Assembly (NCBI RefSeq): GCF_000745315.1
Contig: NZ_JQNQ01000001.1
Span: 930,001-994,000 of the forward strand
Length of the DNA stretch: 64,000 nt
Direction of reading: 5' to 3'
Source of the DNA: Salegentibacter sp. Hel_I_6
Lineage (GTDB): Bacteria > Bacteroidota > Bacteroidia > Flavobacteriales > Flavobacteriaceae
This document shows, piece after piece, positions 19,343-28,004 of the stretch. A program made the translations under genes and the position numbers. The number at the start of each line of letters is the position of its first letter. Position 1 is the stretch's first letter. The notes below the pieces were generated by a model. It ran no database searches, was not told the origin of the DNA, and saw only the letters and a list, made by a program, of their open reading frames with translations.

Positions 19343-19891
19343 ATGAAAAAGCTATTCATTCTTTTTTTATCAGGTTTCTTGACTTTTTGCAATTCAAAGG
19401 AAAGACCAGCAACGGAAATGGTCAATAATTGGAAAGCAAAAAGGTTAGAACTACCTCTTGATAGTATAATTTTTAATGCCCAGGGAGTTCTTACTAAACC
19501 TCACGAAAAAGACCTTAAAATTCTTTCTTTAATCAATGGAGGATGCGGTTCATGCATTGAAGATTTGGCAAAATGGAAAACTTTTATGGGAAATATCGAC
19601 ACTTCAAAGGTCGGTTTTATTTTCCTAGTTTATTCAGAAGATGGAACAGTTTCTAAACAAGAATTTAAAAATAAGGATAGTTTATACATTAATTTAAAAT
19701 ATCCTTATTACGATGATTTAAGTTATACCCTTTTCTTAAAAAATAATTTTCCTTCAAAAAAATTATTTCAAACATTTTTAATAAATCAAGAAAACGAAGT
19801 TCAGGTAATAGGGAATCCTTTAATGTCTTCTGAAATATCAAATCTATATAAAACTGCAATAGACTCACGAAAGAGGGGTAATAATGAATAA
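19343..19891 (+). CDS. Thioredoxin-like lipoprotein with CGSC motif
   Basis: 182 residues. The leader MKKLFILFLSGFLTFC carries a lipidation cysteine. LSLINGGCGSCIED places a CxxC pair at residues 68 and 71 after a beta-strand, as in thioredoxin folds of the AhpC/TSA-like type. It follows the propeller gene by 1 bp. Because the neighbouring peptide has four cysteines, a role in making or breaking its disulfides is a reasonable inference. The family is otherwise not recognised. Confidence 0.6.
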   Translation: MKKLFILFLSGFLTFCNSKERPATEMVNNWKAKRLELPLDSIIFNAQGVLTKPHEKDLKILSLINGGCGSCIEDLAKWKTFMGNIDTSKVGFIFLVYSEDGTVSKQEFKNKDSLYINLKYPYYDDLSYTLFLKNNFPSKKLFQTFLINQENEVQVIGNPLMSSEISNLYKTAIDSRKRGNNE

Positions 19892-20079
19892 ATGTATGCA
19901 CAGATAGGTTGCAAAAGTAAGACTCGAATTAATCAAATTGTGTGGTGATAATAATTATTTGATATACATATAATTGCTGATAATAGAAGAAAAATTAACT
20001 GACTGAATATTAATTAAAAACGACTCTGTATGACATAAAATCCGAAACACTATTGGAGGGAGGGAAATATAACACTCTT

Positions 20080-20105
20080 ACAAATTTCTAATAAAAGAAA
20101 TTTGT
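20080..20105 (+). promoter_or_regulatory. Perfect inverted repeat upstream of NVEALA peptide 2
   Basis: ACAAATTTCT-AATAAA-AGAAATTTGT: ten perfectly paired bases around a six-base loop, about 80 bp before the ATG at 20185. It resembles the cargo palindromes (A/T arm, N6 centre) but lacks the CCC/GGG core, so it may be a different operator or an mRNA hairpin. Confidence 0.45.
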
Positions 20106-20184
20106 CATATTCCTAAAGTAGTATGCCTCTTTTCAGACTTTAAAAAATCATTGAAACGAAATATTAATTTAAAAGAATATAAAA

Positions 20185-20406
20185 ATGAAAAAATTAGTAG
20201 GAATTATAGGAATCCTTGCACTAGGAGGTACTATGTTTATTAATAGTAATACCACAATCACAGCTAATGAAAATTTAGATTTGGCTAGCGTGGTTACAAT
20301 GAATACGGCAAACGCAGAATGTTCTGAGTGGTCATGGCCTATGAAGTGCAATGCTTTTGATAGGTGCTCTCAATTCGGATCCGGAGGTGGTTGTGATATT
20401 CGTTGA
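20185..20406 (+). CDS. NVEALA-type peptide precursor 2
   Basis: 73 residues. A hydrophobic start (MKKLVGIIGILALGGTMF) is followed by LDLASVVTMNTANAE and a 28-residue tail with four cysteines (ECSEW, KCNAF, RCSQF, GGCDIR). Ala42-Asn43-Ala44 before Glu45 fits signal peptidase I. The LDLAS...NxANAEC core is nearly shared with peptide 3 at 37298-37531. Downstream lie a DUF4221-type propeller lipoprotein and a CxxC lipoprotein, repeating the plan of module 1. Confidence 0.8.
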   Translation: MKKLVGIIGILALGGTMFINSNTTITANENLDLASVVTMNTANAECSEWSWPMKCNAFDRCSQFGSGGGCDIR

Positions 20407-20413
20407 TTGTTAA

Positions 20414-20441
20414 CTAATAATCATCAGAATGCTATTATTAG
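20414..20441 (+). terminator. AT-rich hairpin after NVEALA peptide 2
   Basis: CTAATAAT and ATTATTAG pair around a 12-base loop, starting 8 bp after the peptide stop. It lacks a strong GC stem and T run, so it may be an mRNA-stabilising or attenuating hairpin rather than a full terminator. Confidence 0.4.
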
Positions 20442-20546
20442 AAAAGAGATGGTCCGTTTTGTATTATCCTGTTTAAAATTAATGAAGCAGCAACAGAACG
20501 GGCCTTCCTTAAATTTTGATAAAATATATAACTAAGAATATTAGTA

Positions 20547-21740
20547 ATGAAAAGGTTTATTTCAATTTGTATTATTACGTTTATTTCCGTTTCCTGTAAT
20601 GAGAATCGTAAGACCATAGTAAACGAAAAAAAAGGAGAATTGCATCCAACCATGGAACTCCAACAAGTAGCTTCAAAATCTTTTTTACTGGATGACGAGA
20701 CCGCTCCTAAACCTCTTTATGTAGAGATCTTCAAGGATTCATCGAACGTAAGATTACTTACTTTTCTAAATAATTATAATAATTCAATATATTTCTACGA
20801 CTTTAATAAATTAAATTTTATTAAGAAATTATCTCTGGATAAGGAAGGTCCAAACGGTATTAATATGCCAATGGGGTTCCATATCAAAGAACAAGATTCC
20901 ATATATATCTATCATAATTTATTTGAAGTCGCACTCTTAAATAAAAGTGGAGAAGTCCAAAACAGAATATCGTTAAACGGAGGGCACGATATCAGAAGAA
21001 ATGATATAAGTTGGGCATATGTCTATCCCGAATTTTCAGTTCAAACCGTTATTCCATTTATGGAACGCTCAAATGAATTGTTGTTAAGTGGTTATTTTAG
21101 CGGGAGTATGCCGGACTCTATTGTGGATAAATTTAATTTCTTAGCGCGAATGGATTATGATTTAAATGAAATAAATTATAGCCATTCATACCCCTCCTCT
21201 TTGTTTGGGGAAAATGTTAACTGGGGAGAAGGCTTATTTAAAGAGGTATTTCCTGAGCTTCACCCGGATGGCAATAAATTAATTTATAGTTTTCCTATTT
21301 CTCATGATTTATATATAACAGAGTTAAATGGACAGAATTATGAAAAAATTTATGCGGGTAGTAAGTCTGCTGGTACCATAAAATCTATTAATAAAAAACC
21401 CGGCAAAGCATCAGCACAAGAAATTAGATCCTCGTTCGTGAGACAGGATATGTATGCAGCGATCCTCTATGACAAATTTCGTAAAGTATATTACCGATTT
21501 TTAAGAAAGGCTCTTCCAGACGCTCCCAAGCATACATCCTGGAAGGAAAAAAATATCGCAATAATAATTTTAGATCAAGATTTTAAATATCTGGGTGAAA
21601 CCACCTTAGGACCAGAAACAATTTGGCATTGGCAAAATTCATTTGTAACAGAAGAAGGCCTTAATATTGAATATTTAGATGAAAATAATATTAATGAAGT
21701 AAATCTTACTTTTAAAATATTTACTCCTAAAAAACTATAA
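20547..21740 (+). CDS. DUF4221-type beta-propeller lipoprotein 1
   Basis: 397 residues with leader MKRFISICIITFISVSC. It shares long blocks with the protein at 36037-37233, for example KKGELHPT, LDKEGPNGI and LHPDGNKLIYSFPISHDLY, so the two are close paralogues. The pattern fits the DUF4221 family of Bacteroidetes lipoproteins, predicted beta-propellers. It follows NVEALA peptide 2 by 140 bp and ends 3 bp before a CxxC lipoprotein gene. Function is unknown; peptide binding at the cell envelope is the contextual guess. Confidence 0.7.
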   Translation: MKRFISICIITFISVSCNENRKTIVNEKKGELHPTMELQQVASKSFLLDDETAPKPLYVEIFKDSSNVRLLTFLNNYNNSIYFYDFNKLNFIKKLSLDKEGPNGINMPMGFHIKEQDSIYIYHNLFEVALLNKSGEVQNRISLNGGHDIRRNDISWAYVYPEFSVQTVIPFMERSNELLLSGYFSGSMPDSIVDKFNFLARMDYDLNEINYSHSYPSSLFGENVNWGEGLFKEVFPELHPDGNKLIYSFPISHDLYITELNGQNYEKIYAGSKSAGTIKSINKKPGKASAQEIRSSFVRQDMYAAILYDKFRKVYYRFLRKALPDAPKHTSWKEKNIAIIILDQDFKYLGETTLGPETIWHWQNSFVTEEGLNIEYLDENNINEVNLTFKIFTPKKL

Positions 21741-21743
21741 TCC

Positions 21744-22208
21744 ATGAAATACACCATTTTAATACTAGCAGTTTTAACTTTACTTGTATCGACTTCATGT
21801 GATAAAAAAGTAAAAGATGTTGAAAAAGATTATATAACTAAGATTCAGGATAAAAGTCAATTGAACGAAACTACCGAATGGCTTGTAATATTACCCGGTC
21901 TGGGTTGTCATGGTTGTATAAAAGAAGGGGAAGTATTTATGAGAGATAACATAGATAACGAAAAAATTTTCTTTGTTTTAACTAGGGTAGAATCTCTCAA
22001 AATATTGCAGCATAAGATTGATATTAATTTAAAAGATCATAAGAATATATATGTTCAGAAAGAAGGGGGGGTAAATATGCCGACAAATAATAGAATTTAT
22101 CCCTGTATCGTCTACCTAGAAAAAGGAGAAGTTAAATCTTACGAATTTCAAGAACCTGGCAATAATGCTTTTGAAAAGCTTAGAGATCAAATTGCATTAG
22201 CGCAATAG
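21744..22208 (+). CDS. Small thioredoxin-like lipoprotein with CHGC motif
   Basis: 154 residues with leader ending VSTSC. LPGLGCHGCIKEGE places a CxxC pair at residues 55 and 58 after a beta-strand. It is shorter than, and only weakly like, the CGSC protein at 19343-19891, but it occupies the same position in the module (peptide, propeller, CxxC lipoprotein). Redox handling of the four-cysteine peptide is the likely role by context. Confidence 0.55.
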   Translation: MKYTILILAVLTLLVSTSCDKKVKDVEKDYITKIQDKSQLNETTEWLVILPGLGCHGCIKEGEVFMRDNIDNEKIFFVLTRVESLKILQHKIDINLKDHKNIYVQKEGGVNMPTNNRIYPCIVYLEKGEVKSYEFQEPGNNAFEKLRDQIALAQ

Positions 22209-22236
22209 TAATTTCACCCCAGCGCTCAACAGGTAC

Positions 22237-22265
22237 AATTTCCCTTTATTATAAATAAAGAAATT
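22237..22265 (+). terminator. Hairpin after the module 2 operon
   Basis: AATTT-CC-CTTTATT pairs with AATAAAG-AAATT around a three-base loop, with a CC bulge. It lies 29 bp after the stop at 22208 and probably ends or stabilises the transcript. It lacks a GC-rich stem. Confidence 0.4.
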
Positions 22266-22375
22266 AAATTAAAAACTATCCAGCCCCCTATTCCATATCT
22301 GATAGAAGCAAAAAAGCTTTACCTATATATTCAAAATGTAAGTATATGGGGTTTTTCGTTTCTAAAAATTAATTA

Positions 22376-22972
22376 ATGGAAAAATTATTATTTATCCATA
22401 TTCCCAGGACGGGAGGATCCACAATTGTATCACATGCGGCGCAACTGGATGTTTGCATTAAGGGACACAATATTAGAGAAAAAGGTTTTCAGCATTTACG
22501 TGAACTTGATAAAAATTTATTATCTGATTATCATCTCTTTACGATTATACGAAACCCCTGGGAACGGGTTTTATCCGCCTTTTTATACTTAAATAATGGT
22601 GGTATCAACTTAGAAGATGCTATGGATGGAAAAAAATATGTAGAAAAATACCAAGGAGATTTCAATGAATTTATATTTTATGAATTTAACAAAAAATCAA
22701 TATTGAACCAATTACATTTTATTCCTCAACTTTTGTGGATAGAAGGTCCTGGATATGAGATAAAAGTGGATACAATTTTAAAATTCAGAAGTTTTACCAC
22801 CAACTTAAAAGATTTTTTCGCTCTTCATGATAGAAATTTTCAATCCCTTCCCAAAATAAATAGCACTCAACATACCTTTTATACCAAATACTATTCGCTC
22901 GATTCTAGAGAAATTGTAAGAAATGTTTATAGAAAAGAGATCTATCTATTTGATTTTAAATTCGGAGATTAA
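22376..22972 (+). CDS. Sulfotransferase family protein
   Basis: 198 residues. LLFIHIPRTGGSTI (residues 4-17) matches the PAPS 5'-phosphosulfate-binding loop, and FTIIRNPWERVLSAF (about 55-69) matches the 3'-phosphate-binding segment of the sulfotransferase family 2 group, which sulfates carbohydrates or tyrosines. It has no signal peptide, so it acts in the cytoplasm before export. It lies between peptide module 2 and the transglutaminase-like gene on the same strand. A peptide or glycan made in this locus is a plausible acceptor. No PAPS-synthesis genes are in the window. Confidence 0.75.
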   Translation: MEKLLFIHIPRTGGSTIVSHAAQLDVCIKGHNIREKGFQHLRELDKNLLSDYHLFTIIRNPWERVLSAFLYLNNGGINLEDAMDGKKYVEKYQGDFNEFIFYEFNKKSILNQLHFIPQLLWIEGPGYEIKVDTILKFRSFTTNLKDFFALHDRNFQSLPKINSTQHTFYTKYYSLDSREIVRNVYRKEIYLFDFKFGD

Positions 22973-23027
22973 ATATTAAATATATTCTGTCCTGGCTGAA
23001 ATTTCGTACAACCCAATTTTATAAGAT

Positions 23028-25016
23028 ATGCGAACAATCATTCTAGTCTTCTTTTTAGTTATAATATTCTCAGGATGCGAAAAAACGCCATTAGAAGTTC
23101 GCAACGCTCTTGAACTAGCAAAGAATAATAAATATGAGCTAGAGAAAGTTCTTTCTCATTATCAGAAGCCGGAGGATAGTCTCAAACTTAAGGCCGCCTA
23201 TTTCCTAATTTCAAATATGAAATATAAATATGCGCTCACGGGTGAAAAATTAGAGAAATATGATACAATTTTCAATTATCTGAAAACGCTTCGAAATAAT
23301 GGAATTTCCCAAGGGTCAGTTCGGTCTAGAACTATATTATCCAAAACTGATAGCCTATGGGAACAGCTTCGAAAAAATGAAGGTATTTTATTAAAGGAGC
23401 GATTACTTTTAAAACCGGATTTACTACATATCGATGCAAAATACTTAATAGAGAATATAGATTACGCCTTTAAAGCATGGGAATTACCCTGGAGTAACCA
23501 TTTAAGCTTCGAGGAGTTCTGCACATATATACTCCCCTACCGATTCGGAAATGAAAGGCTTGAGCCTTGGAGATCAAAAATATATAATTCTTTTTCTAAA
23601 AAAATTGATTCCTTGATCGAGGAAGATATTACTGATCCGAAGTTAGTTTGCAACTTAATCAATCGTGAATTATCAAAAGTGTGGCTATATAGCCAAACTA
23701 TGAACAACTATCCGGTGGATATGAGTTATTCCTCTTTATTTAATGGCTTAATAGGTTCTTGTAGACACCAGGCAGAACTAGGGGTTTATGTTATGAGATC
23801 TATAGGTATTCCTACCGTACATGAGCAAATACCACATTATGGTAATAGAAGTGTAGGTCATGATTTTAACTCAATGCTTCAAAAAAATGGAAAGTTCGTG
23901 AATTTTGAAGTGGGAAACACTGAAATAGCATCTGTAATTGAGAAACGTGAAAAATGGGGATTTAAAATTCCTAAAGTTTATCGACAAACATTTGAAATAG
24001 CACATAACTTTGAACCTGAAAAAAAAGGGGAAATGTTATCACCTCCTTTTAAGAATCCATATTCATTAGACGTTTCAGATTTATATTTAAGCGTTTCAGA
24101 CTTATCCCTGGATTTAAAATTCCCCAATTATAATAAATCAAAATATGCGTACTTATGCGTTTTCGACAATCAAAACTGGAAAGCAATAGACACAGCATTA
24201 ATAGATGCAAATCAAAAGGTAGAATTCAAAAATGTAGGCAAAGGGATAGTATATCTACCCATGGTTTTTACCAATAATACTTTTAAACCAGCAAGTTACC
24301 CTTTTATTCTTCATAAAGATGGATCGGTTTCTGAACTTGCCCCAATAGAAAAGAAAAGAAAAATAATCCTGGATAGAAAATATTGGTTTAAACCCGATAT
24401 TTCTACCAAACCTTTAGTGAATACCGTGATACAGGCATCAAATAGAAAAGATTTTAAAAATGCTACTACCCTCTACACCATCGAGGATACTCTCAATTAT
24501 CCTATACCACAAAAGATTAATACTAATACAAATCAACCATATAGGTATGTTAGATTTCTCTTTCCTTCTAAAAGTACTGGGAATATTGCCGAAATGGAAT
24601 TTACATCAGAAACTGGAAAAAGATTAAATGGAAATTTAATTAGCAATCCAGAATTACAAAAGAATTCAACGCTCAAAAATGTGAGAGATCAGGATGTGGC
24701 AACTTACCTTAAAATAGAAAAAAAAGAGAAATCTAGTAATTGGATAGGATTAGATTTCAATACAAAAAAATATATTAAAGAAATTTCTTTCTGTCCACGT
24801 ACTGATAAAAATAATGTATGGCCTGGATTAAGCTATGAATTGTTTTATTGGGATAAGCAATGGAAATCATTAGGGATCAAAAAGGCCAACTCATATCAGT
24901 TAAAATTTGAATCTAATATTACACAAACTCTTTTTTTATTAAAATGCCTTGATGAAGGTAAGGAAGAGAGGATATTTACTTATGATCAGGCACTTGATAA
25001 GCAAATTATATGGTAA
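23028..25016 (+). CDS. Transglutaminase-like lipoprotein with C-terminal discoidin-like domain
   Basis: 662 residues with leader MRTIILVFFLVIIFSGC. The transglutaminase-like core shows a nucleophile in LIGSCRHQAELGVYVMRS (about Cys245), then SVGHDFNSMLQKNGKFVNF with the histidine near residue 277. The third catalytic residue is less clear, because the usual Asp position reads as a glutamate in NFEVG. The C-terminal about 150 residues (LFPSKSTGNIAEMEF onward) look like a discoidin/F5-8-type binding fold. Bacteroidetes have many such lipoproteins, generally of unknown substrate. Peptide crosslinking or cleavage is possible. Confidence 0.65.
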   Translation: MRTIILVFFLVIIFSGCEKTPLEVRNALELAKNNKYELEKVLSHYQKPEDSLKLKAAYFLISNMKYKYALTGEKLEKYDTIFNYLKTLRNNGISQGSVRSRTILSKTDSLWEQLRKNEGILLKERLLLKPDLLHIDAKYLIENIDYAFKAWELPWSNHLSFEEFCTYILPYRFGNERLEPWRSKIYNSFSKKIDSLIEEDITDPKLVCNLINRELSKVWLYSQTMNNYPVDMSYSSLFNGLIGSCRHQAELGVYVMRSIGIPTVHEQIPHYGNRSVGHDFNSMLQKNGKFVNFEVGNTEIASVIEKREKWGFKIPKVYRQTFEIAHNFEPEKKGEMLSPPFKNPYSLDVSDLYLSVSDLSLDLKFPNYNKSKYAYLCVFDNQNWKAIDTALIDANQKVEFKNVGKGIVYLPMVFTNNTFKPASYPFILHKDGSVSELAPIEKKRKIILDRKYWFKPDISTKPLVNTVIQASNRKDFKNATTLYTIEDTLNYPIPQKINTNTNQPYRYVRFLFPSKSTGNIAEMEFTSETGKRLNGNLISNPELQKNSTLKNVRDQDVATYLKIEKKEKSSNWIGLDFNTKKYIKEISFCPRTDKNNVWPGLSYELFYWDKQWKSLGIKKANSYQLKFESNITQTLFLLKCLDEGKEERIFTYDQALDKQIIW

Positions 25017-25193
25017 AAATTATCTGTTTTCTAGTGCTCTTATTATTTTTATTAAATGAAATTCATAAGATAACTGAGTGGACGGGCATAAATAAATATA
25101 ACATAAAATCTTTAGACTCAATGTCGGGATGACTGGAAATCCAAATCTATATAATGCAATAAAATCTCTAAATAGAATTAAAAACTGATTAAA

Positions 25194-27926
25194 TCAATTT
25201 TTAATTCGGTATTTTTTTTCCTGATAACCTATTTTTCCATTGCGGGTTATGCCCTCAATAATTATTATATAATCACCCGGAACATCAGGATTATAGAATT
25301 GCACAGATGCTTTCCCATTTCGATTCACCTCCAAACTGGGCATCCAATGGACTAATGATCTAAAATCTGTCTTTTTCTCACCTGGAGTTAATACACGCTC
25401 ATAGGTAGGGGAGTAAAATTCTTTAACTTGAGTAAATCCTTGAACGGAAGTACGTAAACTCCCTACCGCAGGTTTACCTTGACCAAATATGCCCCCACCA
25501 CCTTTGGTGGTGATAGAGATAATATGGCCTAACGATGGGGCCTTTAGTGGATCTGTTTGTGGAAAAACTTGTAAATACCTGTTTTTGAAAAATTTTGCAT
25601 ATTTAATAAGTTCTACCTTTTCCACCACTCCCGGGTCCATATGGGGCACAAGCTCATACTGGTGTTTTTTCAAGAGTTGACCGTCTATTAACAGTAGTGT
25701 TGGTTCGCCTCGGCCTGCCCGAATGTGAGCTAACATAAACCCGTCTGAAAATTTTTCAATTTCTATTTCATCTCCATAGTTGAATAGTAAAATACTATAA
25801 AGTCCATACGACCATTTTTTCTCCTTTTCCCTTATTTCCTCGCCAGAAATTATTACATCGGGATCACCATATTTTTTATAACGTTCCAATTCTTCCGAAG
25901 TTGCCCCCTTTCCGGTCAGCAAAACTTCATCCAGTTCGTTCACCCCTTGAGTTGAAAAAGCTTTAGGGGCACTATTTCTTAGTTTACGCATTTCCCTTAC
26001 AGGTTGAAGAAGCGTATCAATTTCATTTCCCCCAGGAATACTATGATATATTATATTTGGCGATTGAAATTTTTCAATTTGGATTTTAAAATCAATCTTA
26101 TTTTTAGAAGTGTTTCCCTCAGTGCTCACCAAAACTGGAATCTGCCCATATTCATCCTCTAGCAGGAAACGAAACCTGGCTAAACTATCAGTTCTTCCTG
26201 TATAAAAAGTGGAATTTTTACCAAAAGCCGCTACATTGATATTTACATTTTTAGCCAATTTTTCATCTTGAAAAGGAAAGCGTATCCTTCCATTTAATTC
26301 TATTCCCTTTTCTGGAAAAACCAGAGAGTCAGATTTTCTGGTCACAGGAAATTTATAATTTCGCCAACCCTGTGTAAGTAACAAAGCATCTAAATCTTTC
26401 GAATTATTAAAGTTATTCTTTTGGAAATAATAACCCGGTTGTTCAATTTCACCACGAAGTTCAGAACTTAAAAGAAAATAAGTAAATATATTATCATCTT
26501 CCCCCTGATGCCAATGATCTTCCTTTATAGCTGTTACAGAAAGATTTATAGTAGAAAGATCTATTTTTTCATCAGTAACATTAATAGTTAGGTTAGTTTT
26601 CTCTCTAAAATCATATTTATCTTTATTAGTTCTTATTTCTATATCAAACCGGTCTTTTGCGGAATCATTAAAAAACAGGCGTTCTCCAATGGACATTCCA
26701 TTTTTATCTATAAGTGTGAATTTTAGAATGCCCGGGGGTAAATCTTTGGAAGGTAAAGCTTTGGTAAGATAACCATTCTGTAAAGGACCTTCTACTAAAA
26801 AATAATCATGTCCTCTGCAGGATATTTTTACAAATGCATAATCATCCATTATATTATTTGAAGCTACTTTAACCTGAACTTTCTCATTTATTTCTGAGAT
26901 GGAAAGAATACTTCCTTTTGGGTAAACTTTGGGAAGTTGATAACTGTTTTCAAAATCCGAATCCTCTATAGAATCAAGCTTGGCATAATAAGATTGGGTA
27001 CTATCAGCTTTAATTGTAACCACACCCATTCCTAAAGAGTTACTACGAAAGGTAGTAACTTTTTCTCCACGGGAATTAAAAATTGTTCCCTGTACTTCTA
27101 CTCCTTTACCATCTTGCCCTAAAGCTTTAAATCCTATCTTATTTTGAAAACCATGTATTAAACGACCACTCTCTGGCAAAAACTGGAGATCGGGGGCTAC
27201 TTTTTTCAACAAAATTGTTTGAACGTAATTTAAACTGTCAGTTCTTAAGCTAAGATTCAATCGGCTAACATCATGGGGAACTTTATAACTAAATGAGAAA
27301 TTATTATTAATTTTCCTCATTACTATAGTATCTTTTCCAGCCTTCCTGTTTAGGTAGAGAGTAATTTCTTTTTTACCTGCCAGGTTATCTAAACCATCTT
27401 TGATAGAACCATAAATTTGGGCCGTGCCATCACCTGTTAAATTATAAGATACGCTGTCCAAAATCTCTTTAGGAATTACTTTTCCTGCCGTAACTATATC
27501 TACGTAATTTTTATATGAAAAATTGTCTTTAAAATTCAGATTCCAACGTGTATATGCTCTCAATAAATAACGGCCTTCCCTTAAATTATTTTCAATATCT
27601 AAAGCGCCGTGACCTATTCCTTCTAAAAGTTTAATCTTTTGGTGGGATATTTTTTCTCCCTCCGGATTAATTAACTCGACGTGAAGGACATTGCTTTTCT
27701 TAGTTAGGCTATGGTTTTGGTCATTGATAACAATAGCTTTGAACCAAATTGACTCCCCTGTGTTATAAGCCCTTGAGTTTAATTGTAGATAAACTTTTTC
27801 GTCATTTATAATCTCCGTTTCACTTTCCTGACTTTGAATGAATAAAGGAATTAAAAATAACAGAACAAAGAATAAAGTTCTTTGAGACAAGCCCGAGTGC
27901 AGAAAACAGACATTTTTCCTGGTCAT
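25194..27926 (-). CDS. MG2-domain protein with internal TonB-plug-like domain
   Basis: 910 residues, secreted. The N-terminus has a macroglobulin MG2 domain (KVYLQLNSRAYNTGESIWFK), followed by further beta-sandwich domains. Around residues 690-830 a TonB-dependent-receptor plug-like segment appears (PTLLLIDGQLL and GHIISITTKGGGG), without a following 22-strand barrel. The last domain is again beta-sandwich. This architecture is widespread in Bacteroidetes and unassigned. It is the last gene of the minus-strand operon that starts with the GG-type precursor at 30727, so it may be an outer-membrane partner for that peptide. Confidence 0.7.
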   Translation of the reverse strand: MTRKNVCFLHSGLSQRTLFFVLLFLIPLFIQSQESETEIINDEKVYLQLNSRAYNTGESIWFKAIVINDQNHSLTKKSNVLHVELINPEGEKISHQKIKLLEGIGHGALDIENNLREGRYLLRAYTRWNLNFKDNFSYKNYVDIVTAGKVIPKEILDSVSYNLTGDGTAQIYGSIKDGLDNLAGKKEITLYLNRKAGKDTIVMRKINNNFSFSYKVPHDVSRLNLSLRTDSLNYVQTILLKKVAPDLQFLPESGRLIHGFQNKIGFKALGQDGKGVEVQGTIFNSRGEKVTTFRSNSLGMGVVTIKADSTQSYYAKLDSIEDSDFENSYQLPKVYPKGSILSISEINEKVQVKVASNNIMDDYAFVKISCRGHDYFLVEGPLQNGYLTKALPSKDLPPGILKFTLIDKNGMSIGERLFFNDSAKDRFDIEIRTNKDKYDFREKTNLTINVTDEKIDLSTINLSVTAIKEDHWHQGEDDNIFTYFLLSSELRGEIEQPGYYFQKNNFNNSKDLDALLLTQGWRNYKFPVTRKSDSLVFPEKGIELNGRIRFPFQDEKLAKNVNINVAAFGKNSTFYTGRTDSLARFRFLLEDEYGQIPVLVSTEGNTSKNKIDFKIQIEKFQSPNIIYHSIPGGNEIDTLLQPVREMRKLRNSAPKAFSTQGVNELDEVLLTGKGATSEELERYKKYGDPDVIISGEEIREKEKKWSYGLYSILLFNYGDEIEIEKFSDGFMLAHIRAGRGEPTLLLIDGQLLKKHQYELVPHMDPGVVEKVELIKYAKFFKNRYLQVFPQTDPLKAPSLGHIISITTKGGGGIFGQGKPAVGSLRTSVQGFTQVKEFYSPTYERVLTPGEKKTDFRSLVHWMPSLEVNRNGKASVQFYNPDVPGDYIIIIEGITRNGKIGYQEKKYRIKN

Positions 27927-28004
27927 AATTATAACTTTTCAAGAAAAAACTTACTAAAGAGAGGAATTTAAATGCTAAATAAGTTCGCTAATTCTAATAC
28001 TGAG

